From Euglena gracilis (lineage: Eukaryota; Euglenida; Euglenophyceae; Euglenales), in assembly GCA_039621445.1 (NCBI GenBank), contig CP154954.1:32202012-32266011 (forward strand): DNA of 64,000 nucleotides, in the 5' to 3' direction. A program made the position numbers and the translations under genes. Each line of letters starts with the position of its first letter. Position 1 is the first letter of the stretch. Below the pieces are notes generated by a model. The model was not told where the DNA came from and searched no databases. It saw only the letters and a program-made list of their open reading frames with translations. This document shows, in pieces, positions 48,220 through 59,602 of this stretch.

Positions 48220-48489
48220 GGCAGGTGGGAAGTTTAATACCCCCCGGGGGGGGGTGTTAAACTTCCCACCAGCTTGGGCACCCCTTTATTTGAAGGAGTA
48301 GGGTTAGGTGCGCACATGCTATGTTGCGCTAATTGGTTATGTTGCGCTACATAGCCAATTAGCGCAATTTAGCCAATTAGCGCAACATAGCATGTGCGCA
48401 CCTAACCTGCTCTTTCAAATAAGGGGGTGCCCAACTTGGTGGGAAGTTTAATACCCCCATGGGGGGGGGTATTAAACTTCCCACCTGCC
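48220..48489. mobile_element. 270-bp foldback element (GGCAGGTGGGAA ends)
   Basis: Starts GGCAGGTGGGAAGTTTAA and ends with the exact inverse TTAAACTTCCCACCTGCC. Nearly the whole element folds on itself: GTGGGAAGTTTAATACCCCC arms, then a hairpin AGGTGCGCACATGCTATGTT facing its inverse, around GCGCTAATTGGTTATG. It contains GTAGGGTTAGG. It sits between a TA-flanked element and the CATA microsatellite. Confidence 0.75.
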
Positions 48490-48494
48490 ATATA

Positions 48495-48971
48495 TATACA
48501 TACAGACAGACATACATACATACATACATGCATGCATGCATACATACATACATACATACATACATACATACATACATACATACATACATACATACATACA
48601 TACATACATACATACATACATACATACATACATACATACATACATACATACATACATACATACATACATACATACATACATACATACACATACATACATA
48701 CATACATACATACATACATACATACATACATACATACATACATACATACATACATACATACATACATACATACATACATACATACATACATACATACATA
48801 CATACATACATACATACATACATACATACATACATACATACATACATACATACATACATACATACATACATACAATACATACATGCATGCATGCATACAT
48901 ACATACATACATACATACATACATACATACATACATACATACATACATACATACATACATACATACATACA

Positions 48972-49004
<33 letters not shown>

Positions 49005-49018
49005 GCATACATACATGC
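48495..49018. repeat. (CATA)n microsatellite, about 520 bp
   Basis: Pure ATAC/CATA tetramers with a few GCAT interruptions. Open frames of 160-370 codons are repeat artefacts. Confidence 0.98.
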
Positions 49019-49092
49019 ATACATAGATTTTTCTAGACACACATAAGATAAATAATATATATATGTATATCTATATATATCTATACATGTAG

Positions 49093-49462
49093 ATGTATAT
49101 ATGTATGTATTGTATGTATGTGTGTATATGTGTATGTATGTATGTATGTATGCATGCATGTATGTATGTATGTATGTATGTATGTATGTATGTATGTATG
49201 TATGTATGTATGTATGTATGTATGCATGCATGCATGCATGCATGCATGCATGCATGTATGTATGTATGTATGCATGCATGCATGCATGCATGTATGTATG
49301 TATGTATGTATGTATGTATGTATGTATGTATGTATGTATGTATGTATGTATGTATGTATGTATGTATGTATGTATGTATGTATGTATGTATGTATGTATG
49401 TATGTATGTATGTATGTACGTATGTGTGTATGTGTGTATGTGTGTATGTATGTATGTATATG
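49093..49462. repeat. (TATG)n microsatellite, about 370 bp, inverse of the preceding one
   Basis: TGTA/TATG tetramers with TGCA blocks, complementary to the array at 48,495-49,018; only about 75 bp separate them. Confidence 0.98.
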
Positions 49463-49469
49463 TATATAT

Positions 49470-50830
49470 AGGGTTTCTATATTTTTAAAATGGGGTGGCA
49501 ACATTTTGGAACCGAACCCGAATCAGCTGTTCCCATACCCCAACCTCGGACAGCCCAAAAGCTGTCATTTTGGCAATTTTTTGCAATGTTTTCCAAACAC
49601 GGTCAACAAAGCACATTTAACAATAAAAAAGTGATTTTTAGAAAAAAGTTTAAAGAACGTTGATTTTGACGATTTTTTCGCACATTCTTGAGAGAAAAAA
49701 GTGAAATGAACAGTGGGCTGTTTCCCCCAGCTCTTCCCTTCCCCCGTGTTGGGGACGAGAATAGCTCGTGGCAAGCACCTATGCCGACCGCAGCTTTGGT
49801 GATTGCAATAGGTGGTTGCCGAACGCAGCCGACCGCTGCCGACCACACAACTTTTTCCGAAGTGATGCCAATTTTTCGGTGAGAATGAGGAAGTTGGCTC
49901 ATTTTGCCCCAGATTTCCTGGCTCATCTGGCTCATGTGGTCACTTTTTGCCACTTTTTGCCATTTCACGTCGCTTTTGCTCCTTTTTGGCCCATTTGTGA
50001 CTATATTTCGGCCATTTTTTTTGATCCTTTTGAATTTCTTTTGACTGCTTTTTTGCCCACTTTTGGTGATAAAATTCGGAATCCGCCATAGATGTTTGCT
50101 CGGGGGGGGGGGCATGGTGAGCAATTTGATTGACAGAATGTTTGTTGATGTCAAAGGTGCATTTTTTCTGAGTGTCTGAGGTGGGAGGGCGGCCCCCCAG
50201 CCGGTTTAGGCTGCCTTGCCCTCGCCTTCTTCTGCCTGCCGGAGTCCCTGCCCCTACACAGGAAACTCGGCAAAGGTTTGTGGCTAAAGGACGATCCCAG
50301 GGTGTTAAGTGATCGTGGTTTTGCGGAGAGGGGGGAGGGGGTCATACCCCTCCCCTTCCGACCAGGGGGGTCAGGGACCCTCTGAACCAAAAAAAAAAAA
50401 ATACCGGCGCTTTGCGCCAGAAAAGATGAAAATTGTGGCTTATGTTTTGACCGATTTTTCAAAAACAAAGTGCGAAAAAAACGCATTTTGGGGCACCGAA
50501 AATTTTCTTGCAAAGGGGGGGTCTCACCCCTTCCCTGGGGGAAGAGGGTTCAGTCTGCCCCCTCCGCTCTCCGCTCATTTAATACCCTGGGCGACCCTCA
50601 GTGTTGTGTGGGTTGAACTTGGATTTTCTTCAGGGACACAACCTGGTCACCTGGTCACCTGGCCACCTGGAGTCTTCCCAGTTCCTGGTTTCCTTCCATC
50701 AGGAAACCAGAAAGGTAGGATTCCAATTTTGAGGACCCGGGTTTAAAGAAGGACTGCCATCGGCATTGACTCCGAAGTGTGATGTTTGGTGGGCTGGGCC
50801 CGGTTTGTGGCCTGGAGCTGGGCCTGGTGT
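49470..50830. other. Non-coding stretch, no recognised gene
   Basis: The minus frame at 49,603-50,154 is Lys/Ser-rich low-complexity sequence without a family. G/C-run foldback pieces occur at 50,320-50,420 (GGCGCTTTGCGCC core) and 50,510-50,560. Short tandem GGTCACCTGG copies lie near 50,645. Confidence 0.35.
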
Positions 50831-50929
50831 GTGGACCATACCATTGCTTATGGTATCTGACTCCCCAGGGGGGGGGGGGTGACCGACTGGTCTTTGGCTC
50901 TAGACCACACATTCAGTTAGTGTTCACCA

Positions 50930-51890
50930 AAATTTTTTGTGTATCATGTGCATCACATCAAAAAATTTTGTGTAACACTGTGTATCACCAAAAAAAAGAT
51001 TTGTGCAGCACTTGTGTATCATCCAAAAAAATTTTGTGTATCACTTTGTGTATCACCAAAAAATTGAGAAAATATGTTTTTCTCATAGAAAAATTTAACG
51101 TTGTAATGCTTACCATTTATTTATTCCTCCTGCTGCAGCGAATGCAGCACTCTTCTGTTTCTTGTCTTGATCGGCACGCTTGGGGTCCGCAAAGAAACCC
51201 CTGCTCAATATCAAATATAATATAGAAAATACACTTTTAATTTGTTTTCGCTCAGCACCAATGCCAGAAATATCTATCTTTGTCATCTTCGGTGATTATG
51301 TGGCAAAAACAGAATGATCCAATGTTGTTTCCTTGTTTTGCATCTGTCGTGATGGAAACATGGGTGACTAGTTTTCCCAGAGTGACTGACTGGCTTTTGG
51401 CCCCTCCGCTGGGGGGGGGGGTCGGCAAAAAAACCACTAAAGCGGCCTGACGGCAAAGGCGCCAGAAAATTTTTTGCCTTTTTTTCTTCCTTGGATTCCG
51501 GATTGGCCGATCCCTCCACGACCATGTTTTCCGAAAAGAAGTGAGTGACTGGTTTTTTTTTTTGGAAGAGCGGTGACCACCCACCCCCACTGGGGTCAGA
51601 AGAAGGTGAACCGGAAAGTAATTTGCATTCTTGTTTGAAGCGAAACCCAAAGCTTCCGCGGTTTGAAGGATATTTCAAATACAATGGGTTTGGTTCCCGC
51701 GAAACGAGGATGTCTCCTTAGTCGAAGTGATGGATTTTATTTATTCTTCAGCCGCCCGAAGAGAGCCAGACCTTTGAAAAAAATTTTGCATTCCGATGAA
51801 AAGAATGAGCCAAAAATATGTCCATCACATCGAATATTTTTGTGTATCACCTGTGTATCACCCAAGGAAAATTTGTGTATCGCAACGAAG
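50930..51890. repeat. Degenerate GTGTATCACC repeat, split by foldback sequence
   Basis: TTTTGTGTATCACCAAAAA-like units recur at 50,930-51,065 and again at 51,835-51,885. Between them lies unique sequence and a C/G-run element with GTGACTGACTGGCTTTTGG (51,380-51,600), similar to the element at 16,240. Confidence 0.6.
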
Positions 51891-53114
51891 TTGTGATGCG
51901 CACTAAATGAACGGCTGCTCCAGACTCACCCCCCCCCCCCGGGCGGGTCACCAGGATTGGCCGAAAGTGGCCACCCCTTAGACGGCCGGGAATGTACTTT
52001 TCATTTTTGGTGGTTTTTTGCGCACCTGCGCATTCTTTTTTCACCAACTGCGTTGCCATCACTTCACGAGGCGGTGCACTCGTCAGCTGAAACCCGTGGT
52101 ACAATAATGGATACCATTACCTTCGACCCCTGGGTTTTTTCCTGGGTAAACCGACTTTTTTCGTTTTGAAAATGACAGTTTACCACCTACGCCGACCGGG
52201 GGGGAAACCCCTTCTGCCAAAAGAGGTGCGACACAAAACGCTGTTTCACGGGGACGAACCCTGGTCAGGTGAAGCCGTTGTACCTGTTGCTGTCCCCCCT
52301 GTTTTGTGGTGCCCAGTGAATGCGCAGGTGCGCATTCACCCCCCCTCCCCGTCCTGGTCTTTTCCTGACGTCTTTTGGGACAGTTATTGTGGCTCCCCCG
52401 GTAATTGTGGGAAGGAATCACCGTGGTCTCTGAAGTTCTGTGCCCTGTGTTGGAAGCAGGGCACGAGGGAACGCTAGCGAATGTTTGGTGTGTGTGTGTG
52501 TGTAGTCTGCATTCAGAGAGTGGTGGTGTTTAAATTCACACTAGATATTTATAGGGAGGGCTCATTACCCTCTTCAGGCTGCCTGCTGTTTGCATTCCAC
52601 ACGGTGCACTGCACCCCTCCGCGACACATGCAGGTATAGAATCTTTCTAGTGGCGTACGCCGTCCTCTCCACATGTGCCTTCTCATAGGCACCACGGCAC
52701 ACCACCATGTGGGGCCACCTGTGTTTAGGTCTGACGTTTGGGATGGGGTGCTGGATATGGAGGGGGGGGGGCTGGCTTGTACTCCTTTCCTGTGTGTCAC
52801 TAGTTTTAAAAGCTATGGAGCGGAGCCCCGCTTCAACCCTCTCTGCAACAGACTGCACCCTCCAGAACAGCCCTCACAAACGATATAAAACGGCTCCTCT
52901 GCGAGGTTGCATGAAGCACAAGAATGCACACGTGCGCACTCTTGAGGCGCACTACCTTCGCTGGCTGGCTGTGATACTATCTGCAGTAGAGCAGGAGGGG
53001 AGCAGCGCTGGGCATCCACAAGAGTGCGCACCTGCGCACTCCGTCAGGGGGAGTGCGCAGGTGCGCCTCCCTGTGTTGTGGGGAGTTGTGCTTGGAAACC
53101 TGAACCTGGTGCCA

Positions 53115-54890
53115 GCACGCAGAGGCTGGTTACCTTGAGTCTCCGCGGAGGCGGGTTTCCTTGAGGCTCTTCAGAGGCTCCGCGGTGGCTGGTTAACCCA
53201 GAGTCTCCATGGAGGCTGGTTTCTTTGGAGCATCCGCGGAGGCTCCGCGGAGGCAACCAATTCTGTACGCGGGCCAAAAAAAATGAAAGAAGAAATGTTT
53301 TACAGGTTGGCACCAACCCCCCCCACTTCACCCACACTGGTGCCCAGAGGAATAGGAATTTTATTTTAATTTTTTCATCCAACTCCACAAAAAAATTTTT
53401 TTCATTTTGCCACATATCCTTTTACAAATTAAATTTTATTTAGACTCCAGCACCGCCCACGTCCCCACAAAAAACAAATTTTTTTTCCCTCACACACGTC
53501 CCCATACCCCCCCATTTGCCACAGAAACGCCACGTCCGTTGATGAGCACAGACCGTTCACCCGTTTGCCATTTAAGCCATATCCGCCAAACTTGTTCGAA
53601 ACCATTTGTCCATTTCCCACAAAAACGACATGTCCGCCTTATTTTGTCTTTATTGTTTACCCGTTTGCCATTTGCGCCGTGTCCGCCAAATTTTGTCCAC
53701 ACCAGGGGTTTTCTTAAGCCGGAGGGCACCCCATCCCTCGGGGGGGGTCCAGCCAGCCAGCAGCTCAAATCCAGCCAGCAGCCTAAATTTGGGCTGGGAG
53801 CCCCCCCCCGGGGGGGTCGAGTGAAATAAAGTTGGGGCCAGCCTGGCCGGAGGCCGGGCCAGCCAGCCACAGGCTAGGCTGCCAACTGGGCTGCCCAGCT
53901 CACCTATCCCTGCATTTTTTCCCCTCATTACAGCTTCCTCCATCACAGCCCCCCAGCCTTGATCCAGATCCATCAAGCAAAATGTCGAAAACGGCAAAAA
54001 TTGTGTTAGACAATTTTGCTTTTCATCGACCCAGCCCAGCCCAGCCCCCTCCAGCCCCGGACCCCCCCTTCCCCCCCCCCCCCCCCGGGGGGCCAGCCAG
54101 CAGCTCATTTCCAGCCAACAGCCTTTTTGCCAGCCGGAGGCTCCCCCCCCCCGGGGGTCCTTAAGAAAACCCCTGGTCCACACAATAGGATGTTATTATT
54201 ATTGGGGAGCAGAGGAGGGGGGGTGTGGGGTAGGTGGGAGAGGGGAAGGGGGGTGGGGGCAGGGGGAGGTCCGGGGGGGAGGGGGGCGGGGGGAGGGGCC
54301 GCAGGTGCCCTCCCCCCCCCGGCACAGATAAATGGACACCACTTTGATTTCGCGTGACCTTTTTTTGCAACATGACATCTGTGCTGACGTGCAGTTTGCT
54401 TGCGACCTCCCCCTGCGTGACTGTTAGTTCTCCTTGTAGACGATGCACTCCAGTGCAATCCGGGCTCAAAAGCTGAGACAAATCCCATCAGGGTCACAAT
54501 TTTGGGTACAATTCTGGCCTCTGGATAATTTTGCTGTAATTCTGGCTGAATGAATTGGTTTTCTTTTTTGTTTTAAGCTCTATTGTTGCCTCCCAAAGTC
54601 CGTGAATTTTTTGTATCCTCTGTGCAAATGGGCAGAAAACAGACAGGTTCTGACAAGTTCAGAAGTGGATGATTTGCCACTGAGTGCAGTCGCCGTGTTT
54701 GACATTGAATAATGTTTCTCTTTATAACACAAAAAAACAAATTCCTATTCATTTCCATGTTCAGAACATGCCCTGGCAAATCTGTTTACCTTAGCCTCCG
54801 TGGAGGCTGGTTCCCTTGGAGCCTCCGCAGAGGCTGGTTACCTTAGTCTCCGTGGAAGCTGGTTGCGGAGCCTCCACAGAGGTAACCAAA
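53115..54890. mobile_element. 1.8-kb insertion bounded by CTCCGCGGAG-type terminal repeats
   Basis: Both edges carry several copies, in the same orientation, of GAGGCTGGTTACCTTGAGTC and CTCCGCGGAGGCTGGTT (53,125-53,265 and 54,785-54,885). The sequence is absent from copy A of the long repeat, so it arrived later or was lost there. The interior is AT-rich, has no recognised coding sequence, and holds the hAT-like element at 53,703. Confidence 0.45.
53703..54175. mobile_element. 473-bp hAT-like element with perfect 8-bp target duplication GTCCACAC
   Basis: Starts CAGGGGTTTTCTTAAG and ends CTTAAGAAAACCCCTG, a perfect 16-bp inverted pair. GTCCACAC is present at 53,695-53,702 and 54,176-54,183. 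Body: CCAGCCAGCAGC blocks, GCTGGGAGCC, GGAGGCCGGGCCAGCC, C/G-run arms. It is the cleanest family member here. hAT elements are known for 8-bp duplications and CAGGG-type ends. No transposase. Confidence 0.9.
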
Positions 54891-54983
54891 ATGTTAAAAT
54901 TCCATTTTTGCGATAGACCCTGTCTCCTGGGCTGTGCCTCCACCTTGTGTGCCGAGTTGTTTGGCATGGCCCTGCGTGGCAAC

Positions 54984-55408
54984 CAGGGTTGTGCTTAAGG
55001 GATTGCAGTACCCCGGGGGGGTGGGGGCTGGACTGCAGCTAGTCCAAATTTGGCTAGTGGGTTTTCTAGCAGACCCCCGGGGGGGGGGGTCTGCTATCAG
55101 GGCTGGCTGGTGGAAATTTTTTTTCCAGCGACCGGCGCAAAGCGCCGAAAAAAAATTTTTGGGACTCCCCAAAATGACCCCAAATGCCCGTTTTTGGCCA
55201 TTTTTGGGAATTTTTGGAACAAAATCAGCCCAAAACCTATAACCTCATTTCCACCTCGGCACGCAGCGTCGGAGGAAAAATTTTTTTCCAGTTGGGGGGA
55301 CCCCCGGACCCCCCCCCGGGGGGGAGGGGGGTCTAGCCAGTCCATTTTTTCCAGTGTCTAGCCGATTGGCTAGCCAGTACCCCCCCGGGGTCCTTAAGCA
55401 CAAGCCTG
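54984..55408. mobile_element. 425-bp hAT-like element, first of a tandem pair (GTGGCAAC duplications)
   Basis: Starts CAGGGTTGTGCTTAAGG and ends CCTTAAGCACAAGCCTG. GTGGCAAC flanks it at 54,976-54,983 and 55,409-55,416. The body has GGCGCAAAGCGCC and G/C-run arms. The unoccupied target is visible in copy A near 9,330. Confidence 0.9.
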
Positions 55409-55416
55409 GTGGCAAC

Positions 55417-55664
55417 CAGGTTGTTTTTTTTCAGTTGTGGACCCCCGTAGGGTGGGTGGGTCCGGCCGAACCCCCCCCCCCCCAAGAGGGGGTGGGATAT
55501 ACTTTTTGCCGCCGAAGGCGCCGAAAATTTTTGAAAAGTGCTTTTTTTATAGCATTTTTCGCAATTTTCGGCCATTTTTTTGTGGGTCCCCCGGGACCCC
55601 CCCCCCCGGGGGCCCCCCAGGGGGTGGGTGGGAGGGCCCCCCCGGTCTTAAAAAAAAACCCCTG
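55417..55664. mobile_element. 248-bp hAT-like element, second of the pair
   Basis: Starts CAGGTTGTTTTTTTTC and ends TTAAAAAAAAACCCCTG. GTGGCAAC flanks it at 55,409-55,416 and 55,665-55,672, so it shares one duplication with the element at 54,984. Core GCCGAAGGCGCC. Confidence 0.85.
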
Positions 55665-56819
55665 GTGGCAACCTCCTACCAGGGTGCTTTAAGGGAGACA
55701 CAGGAAGGGAATTCACGTGCGCATTCATCCCGATGTGCCATGTTTGACTGCAGCCATTGCGGATGGGGTCTGTGCAGAAAGTGTGTGCATATGTGCTTTC
55801 CTTGGCCTTCACAGCGGCCAGGGGTGGTGTTGTTTTCAGTGCTGGAGCGTTGACACTCAGTATACGATAAATAAGGGTTTGTGTGGTGGATGAGGTTCGT
55901 TGCCAACAAGGCCCCAGGTGGTGGTCCTCCTCTGTTGTGTTTCGCTCCAGGGCTGCCTCGTCCTCGGACACCATTCGATCCTCGCAGGGAGGTCTACACT
56001 TCAGCTGTGTGGTTTCCAACCCAGGCCAGGCAGGGGGAGTTGGCGTGGGTGGTGGCAGGCCCACCTGGGAGTGCAAAAATGTAGCAGTGTGGCTGTAATT
56101 TGAAGAAAGGCATAGGACGATTTTTTGCGCATGTGCGCATTCGCCACCTTCTGACTCATGCCATGAAAGGCTGCTGACCGCAGTTGGGAATTAGGGTGCC
56201 CGTCACTGAGGAATTTTCTCAGGCACTGAACTCCCTTTCTCATCCATTTTCCCATGGTGCGACACAGTGGAATGCACAGAAAAAGCAGCACGAAAAAAAT
56301 TCTTTTGGGTTTCCGAAGATGCGCAGGTGCGCATTCTTCGGCCTTGATACTCAGTGGCACCCCTATTATTTTGACCTTGGGAGGGCTGTGTCTCTCTGGC
56401 TGCAAGGAGTTCTTTCCCATGCTCATCCCGGGTTCACCAGGCCCTGCCCCCGGAAGCCATCAGCACACATCGGTGAACACAAGGTGGCACACCCAGGTCC
56501 AAATTGGCCTGTGTCGCCCGCATGTCGTTTGGAGTGTGCACAGTGTGTGTCCAGCCATGCATTCTACCGCAGTCGTCGGGAAACAGCTGTAAACAGCATG
56601 ATACGCAGTTGAAGCAGAATACGAGTGGGTCGTCTTTGTTGTTGTTTTGAATTGAAACAGCTCATTTTTGTGGTGTTTTCACACAGTCTGGAAGAGGCAT
56701 CAAACCATTCGGAATCTGCACCTGCGCACTCCGCTTCCAGAATGCGCGGATGCGCATTTTCACTAAAACTGCCAGAACTTTGTGACTCAACAAGAAAAGT
56801 GCATTCCCACCCGTCTGAG

Positions 56820-57407
56820 CACCCAGCGCCGAAGGTGCCAGAAAGTTTTTCGGGTTCTTGGCCAAAATCCATTGATTTTGAGCTGGCTGGAAAAAAGGTG
56901 CTGGCTGGCTCCGCCCCCCCCCCCATGTGGGCAGGGTCCCTCTGGCTAAAGAATACCCCTGGCGTCCACAGGGGGTCACTTACACTTTCAAAAAACCAGT
57001 CAGTCACGCTTCAAAAACCAGTCACCAATTTCCCAACCCCCCGGGGGTCGGTCATTTAGGACCACTCAGCCAAAAATGGCAGCTTCCAGCCCCCCCCCCC
57101 CCCACTGGGGGGTCCGCTGAAACAAAGTTGGGCCAGCCCGGCAAAGCTGGGCTGGACCAATTTTTTTTTGGAAAAAGGGGTCCAAAAATTATCCATGTTG
57201 CCTATCTTTGAGTGGATTTTGGGGGGGGGCCTCCAAAGGCCCAGCTGCCGGTGGGATCTGGGCTGTTTCTTTCGGGCTTTTGCTTGTTTTTTTGGGGCGA
57301 CCATCCAGGTCCAGCTGCCAGCCGGCTAGACCACTCCCTGGACTCCACCGGCAGCCAGCACGTTTTTCCAGCTGCCCTCGCCTCAGGGGTCTTTTAGAAA
57401 GGCCCTG
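56820..57407. mobile_element. Foldback element remnants of the hAT-like family
   Basis: Body blocks (AAGTTGGGCCAGCCCGGCAA, CCAGCTGCCAGCCGG, GCGCCGAAGGTGCC) and ends GAATACCCCTG near 56,963 and AGAAAGGCCCTG at 57,407 belong to the family. Matching opposite ends were not found, so at least two overlapping or truncated copies are likely. The last one ends about 50 bp before the MFS linker exon. Confidence 0.45.
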
Positions 57408-57457
57408 GTGGACTCTCTGCTGCCCCGCATCCCTTCATTTCCCTTCCCTCCCTTCAG

Positions 57458-57511
57458 AGGCCGCCCCTCTGATCGCTGTGGAGGAACCGGTACTGCGCCC
57501 CGCACTGTTAA
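57458..57511 (+). CDS. MFS transporter exon: central-loop linker
   Basis: Acceptor CCCTTCAG, then AAPLIAVEEPVLRPALL and the donor A|GTGTGC in phase 1. Joining to the exon at 58,084 makes an Ile codon and continues directly into the first helix of the C-terminal bundle, as in family members where a short loop segment precedes that helix. Confidence 0.6.
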
Positions 57512-58083
57512 GTGTGCTCCAGCCCTCCCGGTGTTGCGCACCCCTCCTCTTGGCGCCAAAAGTGCCACATGGCCGAATAAACCGTTTGCAAGAAAGGTTT
57601 TGTTTTGATTGAACGCAGCCCAGAGTCCCCCCCCCCCAACTCCTCCAGACCCACTTGTGTGTCCTGTTTCAGTTTTTTTTAGCACCATTTATTTGTCTTC
57701 TCATGACAATGGCCAGTTTCCCACATACTAGTTTTTTTTTTAACAAATTCAGGACTCACCTGGGGGGAGGAGCGTTGGGTCCCCCCCCCCACGGGTCACC
57801 TCCACCCACAGGGTGTGCCAACCTGTCCCAGGATCTTGCATAGACGCCACAGTAATTGGCCAAAAAAGGTTACACACAATAGATATTATGCATTGCACGG
57901 TTTTTTATGCAAAGCAATATGCAAGTTGCAGAATTTGCAACTTTTTTGCATGAAAATTTGCATTTTGCAAAATGAACATTTTGGGTAAATATCGAATATT
58001 TCATCATCCCAGTTTGCACCACATTATCTTCTGTTTTGTGACGAGGAAGTATCATCTGGCGTCACCTCCTCTGCTCTTTTTAG

Positions 58084-58155
58084 TCAGCAGCGCGCTGTAC
58101 TGTATGTTGGGAGTGTGCCACATCGGATATGAAGAGCTCTTCCCCCTGTGGGCAG
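58084..58155 (+). CDS. MFS transporter exon: helix 7 with EELFPLWA motif
   Basis: Acceptor CTTTTTAG, then SSALYCMLGVCHIGYEELF and PLWA. The pattern of a YC...(D/E)E(L/I)FxLWA helix is diagnostic for ZIFL-like MFS proteins. The donor is G|GCATTT (GC type, phase 1). Confidence 0.75.
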
Positions 58156-58239
58156 GCATTTCCTTGTGCCAATGCCACCAAGAGAACATGTGTGACAGCA
58201 GCAGTGGCAACAACAGAAAAAACAAATCATAACTCTCAC

Positions 58240-58400
58240 AATAGCACAATAACTCAATTACGATGTTGCTGCAGCAACAACTGCTGCAGCAAGCAGTTGT
58301 TGCTGATGCTGCTGCAACAATGCTCGTCGTTGCAACAACACTGCTCGTCGTTGTTTGCTGCTGGTGCTTCCTGCTGCTGTTTTTTTTGCTGTGTGTTTGT
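58240..58400 (+). repeat. CTG/CAA trinucleotide-rich low-complexity tract in an MFS intron
   Basis: Degenerate TGC, TTG and CAA triplets (GTTGCTGCAGCAACAACTGC) within the intron at 58,156-58,515, with self-complementary parts. Confidence 0.8.
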
Positions 58401-58515
58401 GTGTGCGCATGTATGTATGGTTCATGCATATGTTACGTGTATTGTTGTGAAGTGTTTGGCGTGATCAGAGTTTTGTGCATACATTCTCCTGCCAAATTGC
58501 ATTGGGTGTTACAAG

Positions 58516-58616
58516 GCGGGACCTGGCAGTGGGTCATCATGGACCACCCCCATGGTGGCTTTGGGTTTTCTGCTGCACAGCTGGGCTCCGCCATGGCTTT
58601 CACTGGTGTGCTTATC
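58516..58616 (+). CDS. MFS transporter exon: GGFGFSAAQLG and helix 8
   Basis: Starts after TTACAAG in phase 1 (GTWQWVIMDHPH), then GGFGFSAAQLGSAMAFTGVL. GG(L/F)GFS..(D/Q)(V/L)G is a signature of the family just before helix 8. The stretch before the glycines is longer than usual, so the acceptor is less certain than the rest. It ends ATC|GTCGAT in phase 0. Confidence 0.7.
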
Positions 58617-59316
58617 GTCGATGGTCGGCAAAGGGTCGAAACAATATTAACAAGTTCCAAAAAATCAAATGATACACCAGATGGGCAGTAAATGGTTGGC
58701 GCAATTACGTTGCCAGCAATGAGGGTTGATGCCATGTTCCCTCTGGCAAAGCCTGGCAATGGAGCGCATGTTTCTGTCCTAGATGTTGGTGACGATGCCG
58801 ATTCATCAACGGCCGGCAATCCTGACGTCGGTCCTATTTGTGCGTTGCACCCACATCCCCCTCTTTGCCGTCCCATTCACCCCCTGTTGACCAGGGATAA
58901 GGAGGTCGTACGGGGTTTCGGTGGGGGAGTGTCCCCCCAAGACCGGAGAGGGGGGGGGGTCTGGACCAACCCCCCCACCTGGCAGGGGGGGTCCGGACCG
59001 ACCCTGGGGGGATACCCGGGACCCCCCAAAAAAGGTCAATTTTTTCCTTCCGGCGCTTCTTGCCGAGAATTTTTTGCATTTGCCAAATTTTTGCCCAAAA
59101 AAGTGCCCAAAATGGCATTTTTGGCCGATTTGGGGGGTCAGATCGCTTTGTGTCGGGCCGAAATCAGTTGCCAAGACCGCGTTTTTATTTAGGTGGGGGT
59201 GCCCCCCCCCCCGTGGACCGAAGGGGGGTCCGACCACCCGCCCTTTACATCGAAGCGTGCTGTGACCCCACAGGGCAACCCCCCGCCCTGCAGGCCCTGC
59301 GTTGATCGGGTCACAG

Positions 59317-59362
59317 CTGTTGTTGGTGCCGTGGCTCACGCGACGGCTGTGCTGCCGCCAAG
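59317..59362 (+). CDS. MFS transporter exon: end of helix 8
   Basis: Fifteen codons (LLLVPWLTRRLCCRQ) between acceptor GGTCACAG and donor CAAG|GTCCGG. It supplies the end of helix 8 and the basic loop that follows; its phases (0 to 1) fit both neighbours. Confidence 0.6.
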
Positions 59363-59602
59363 GTCCGGTCACCTCACACACCCCCCCCCCCCGGTGGTCC
59401 ACACCCCACCGGTGTACGTCTCCCCCCCCCCTGATTTCAGAGACTCGCTTGCGTGGCTTTTGGCCCCCCCGAGGCAGAGGGCCACCCCCATGGAGGCTCG
59501 GAGTGCCCGCAGTCGGCAGGCGGGGACCAAGGGGCCGGGGAGGGGCCGGGGCTACACACCCCCACCCACACCCCCAACACACCCCCCGCCCCCCCACCGC
59601 AG

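Larger units (their letters stand above)
51976..56320. repeat. Long dispersed repeat, copy B (inverted relative to 8,690-10,629), interrupted
   Basis: Homologous blocks 51,976-53,110, 54,890-54,983 and 55,673-56,320 follow the same order as copy A when reversed. Two insertions explain the gaps: an unrelated 1.8-kb block at about 53,115-54,890 and a pair of hAT-like elements at 54,984-55,664. Confidence 0.75.

Noticed and set aside
48377-49634. Proteins from CATA/TATG arrays (HTYI, MYVC repeats)
   Set aside because: Pure microsatellite translations.
49603-50154. Minus-strand 183-codon frame
   Set aside because: Lys/Ser-rich low-complexity translation of AT-rich sequence, no family or conserved motif seen.
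53703-54175. Helitron or LTR origin for the small elements
   Set aside because: Clear inverted ends and 8-bp duplications are not Helitron features, and there are no long terminal direct repeats.
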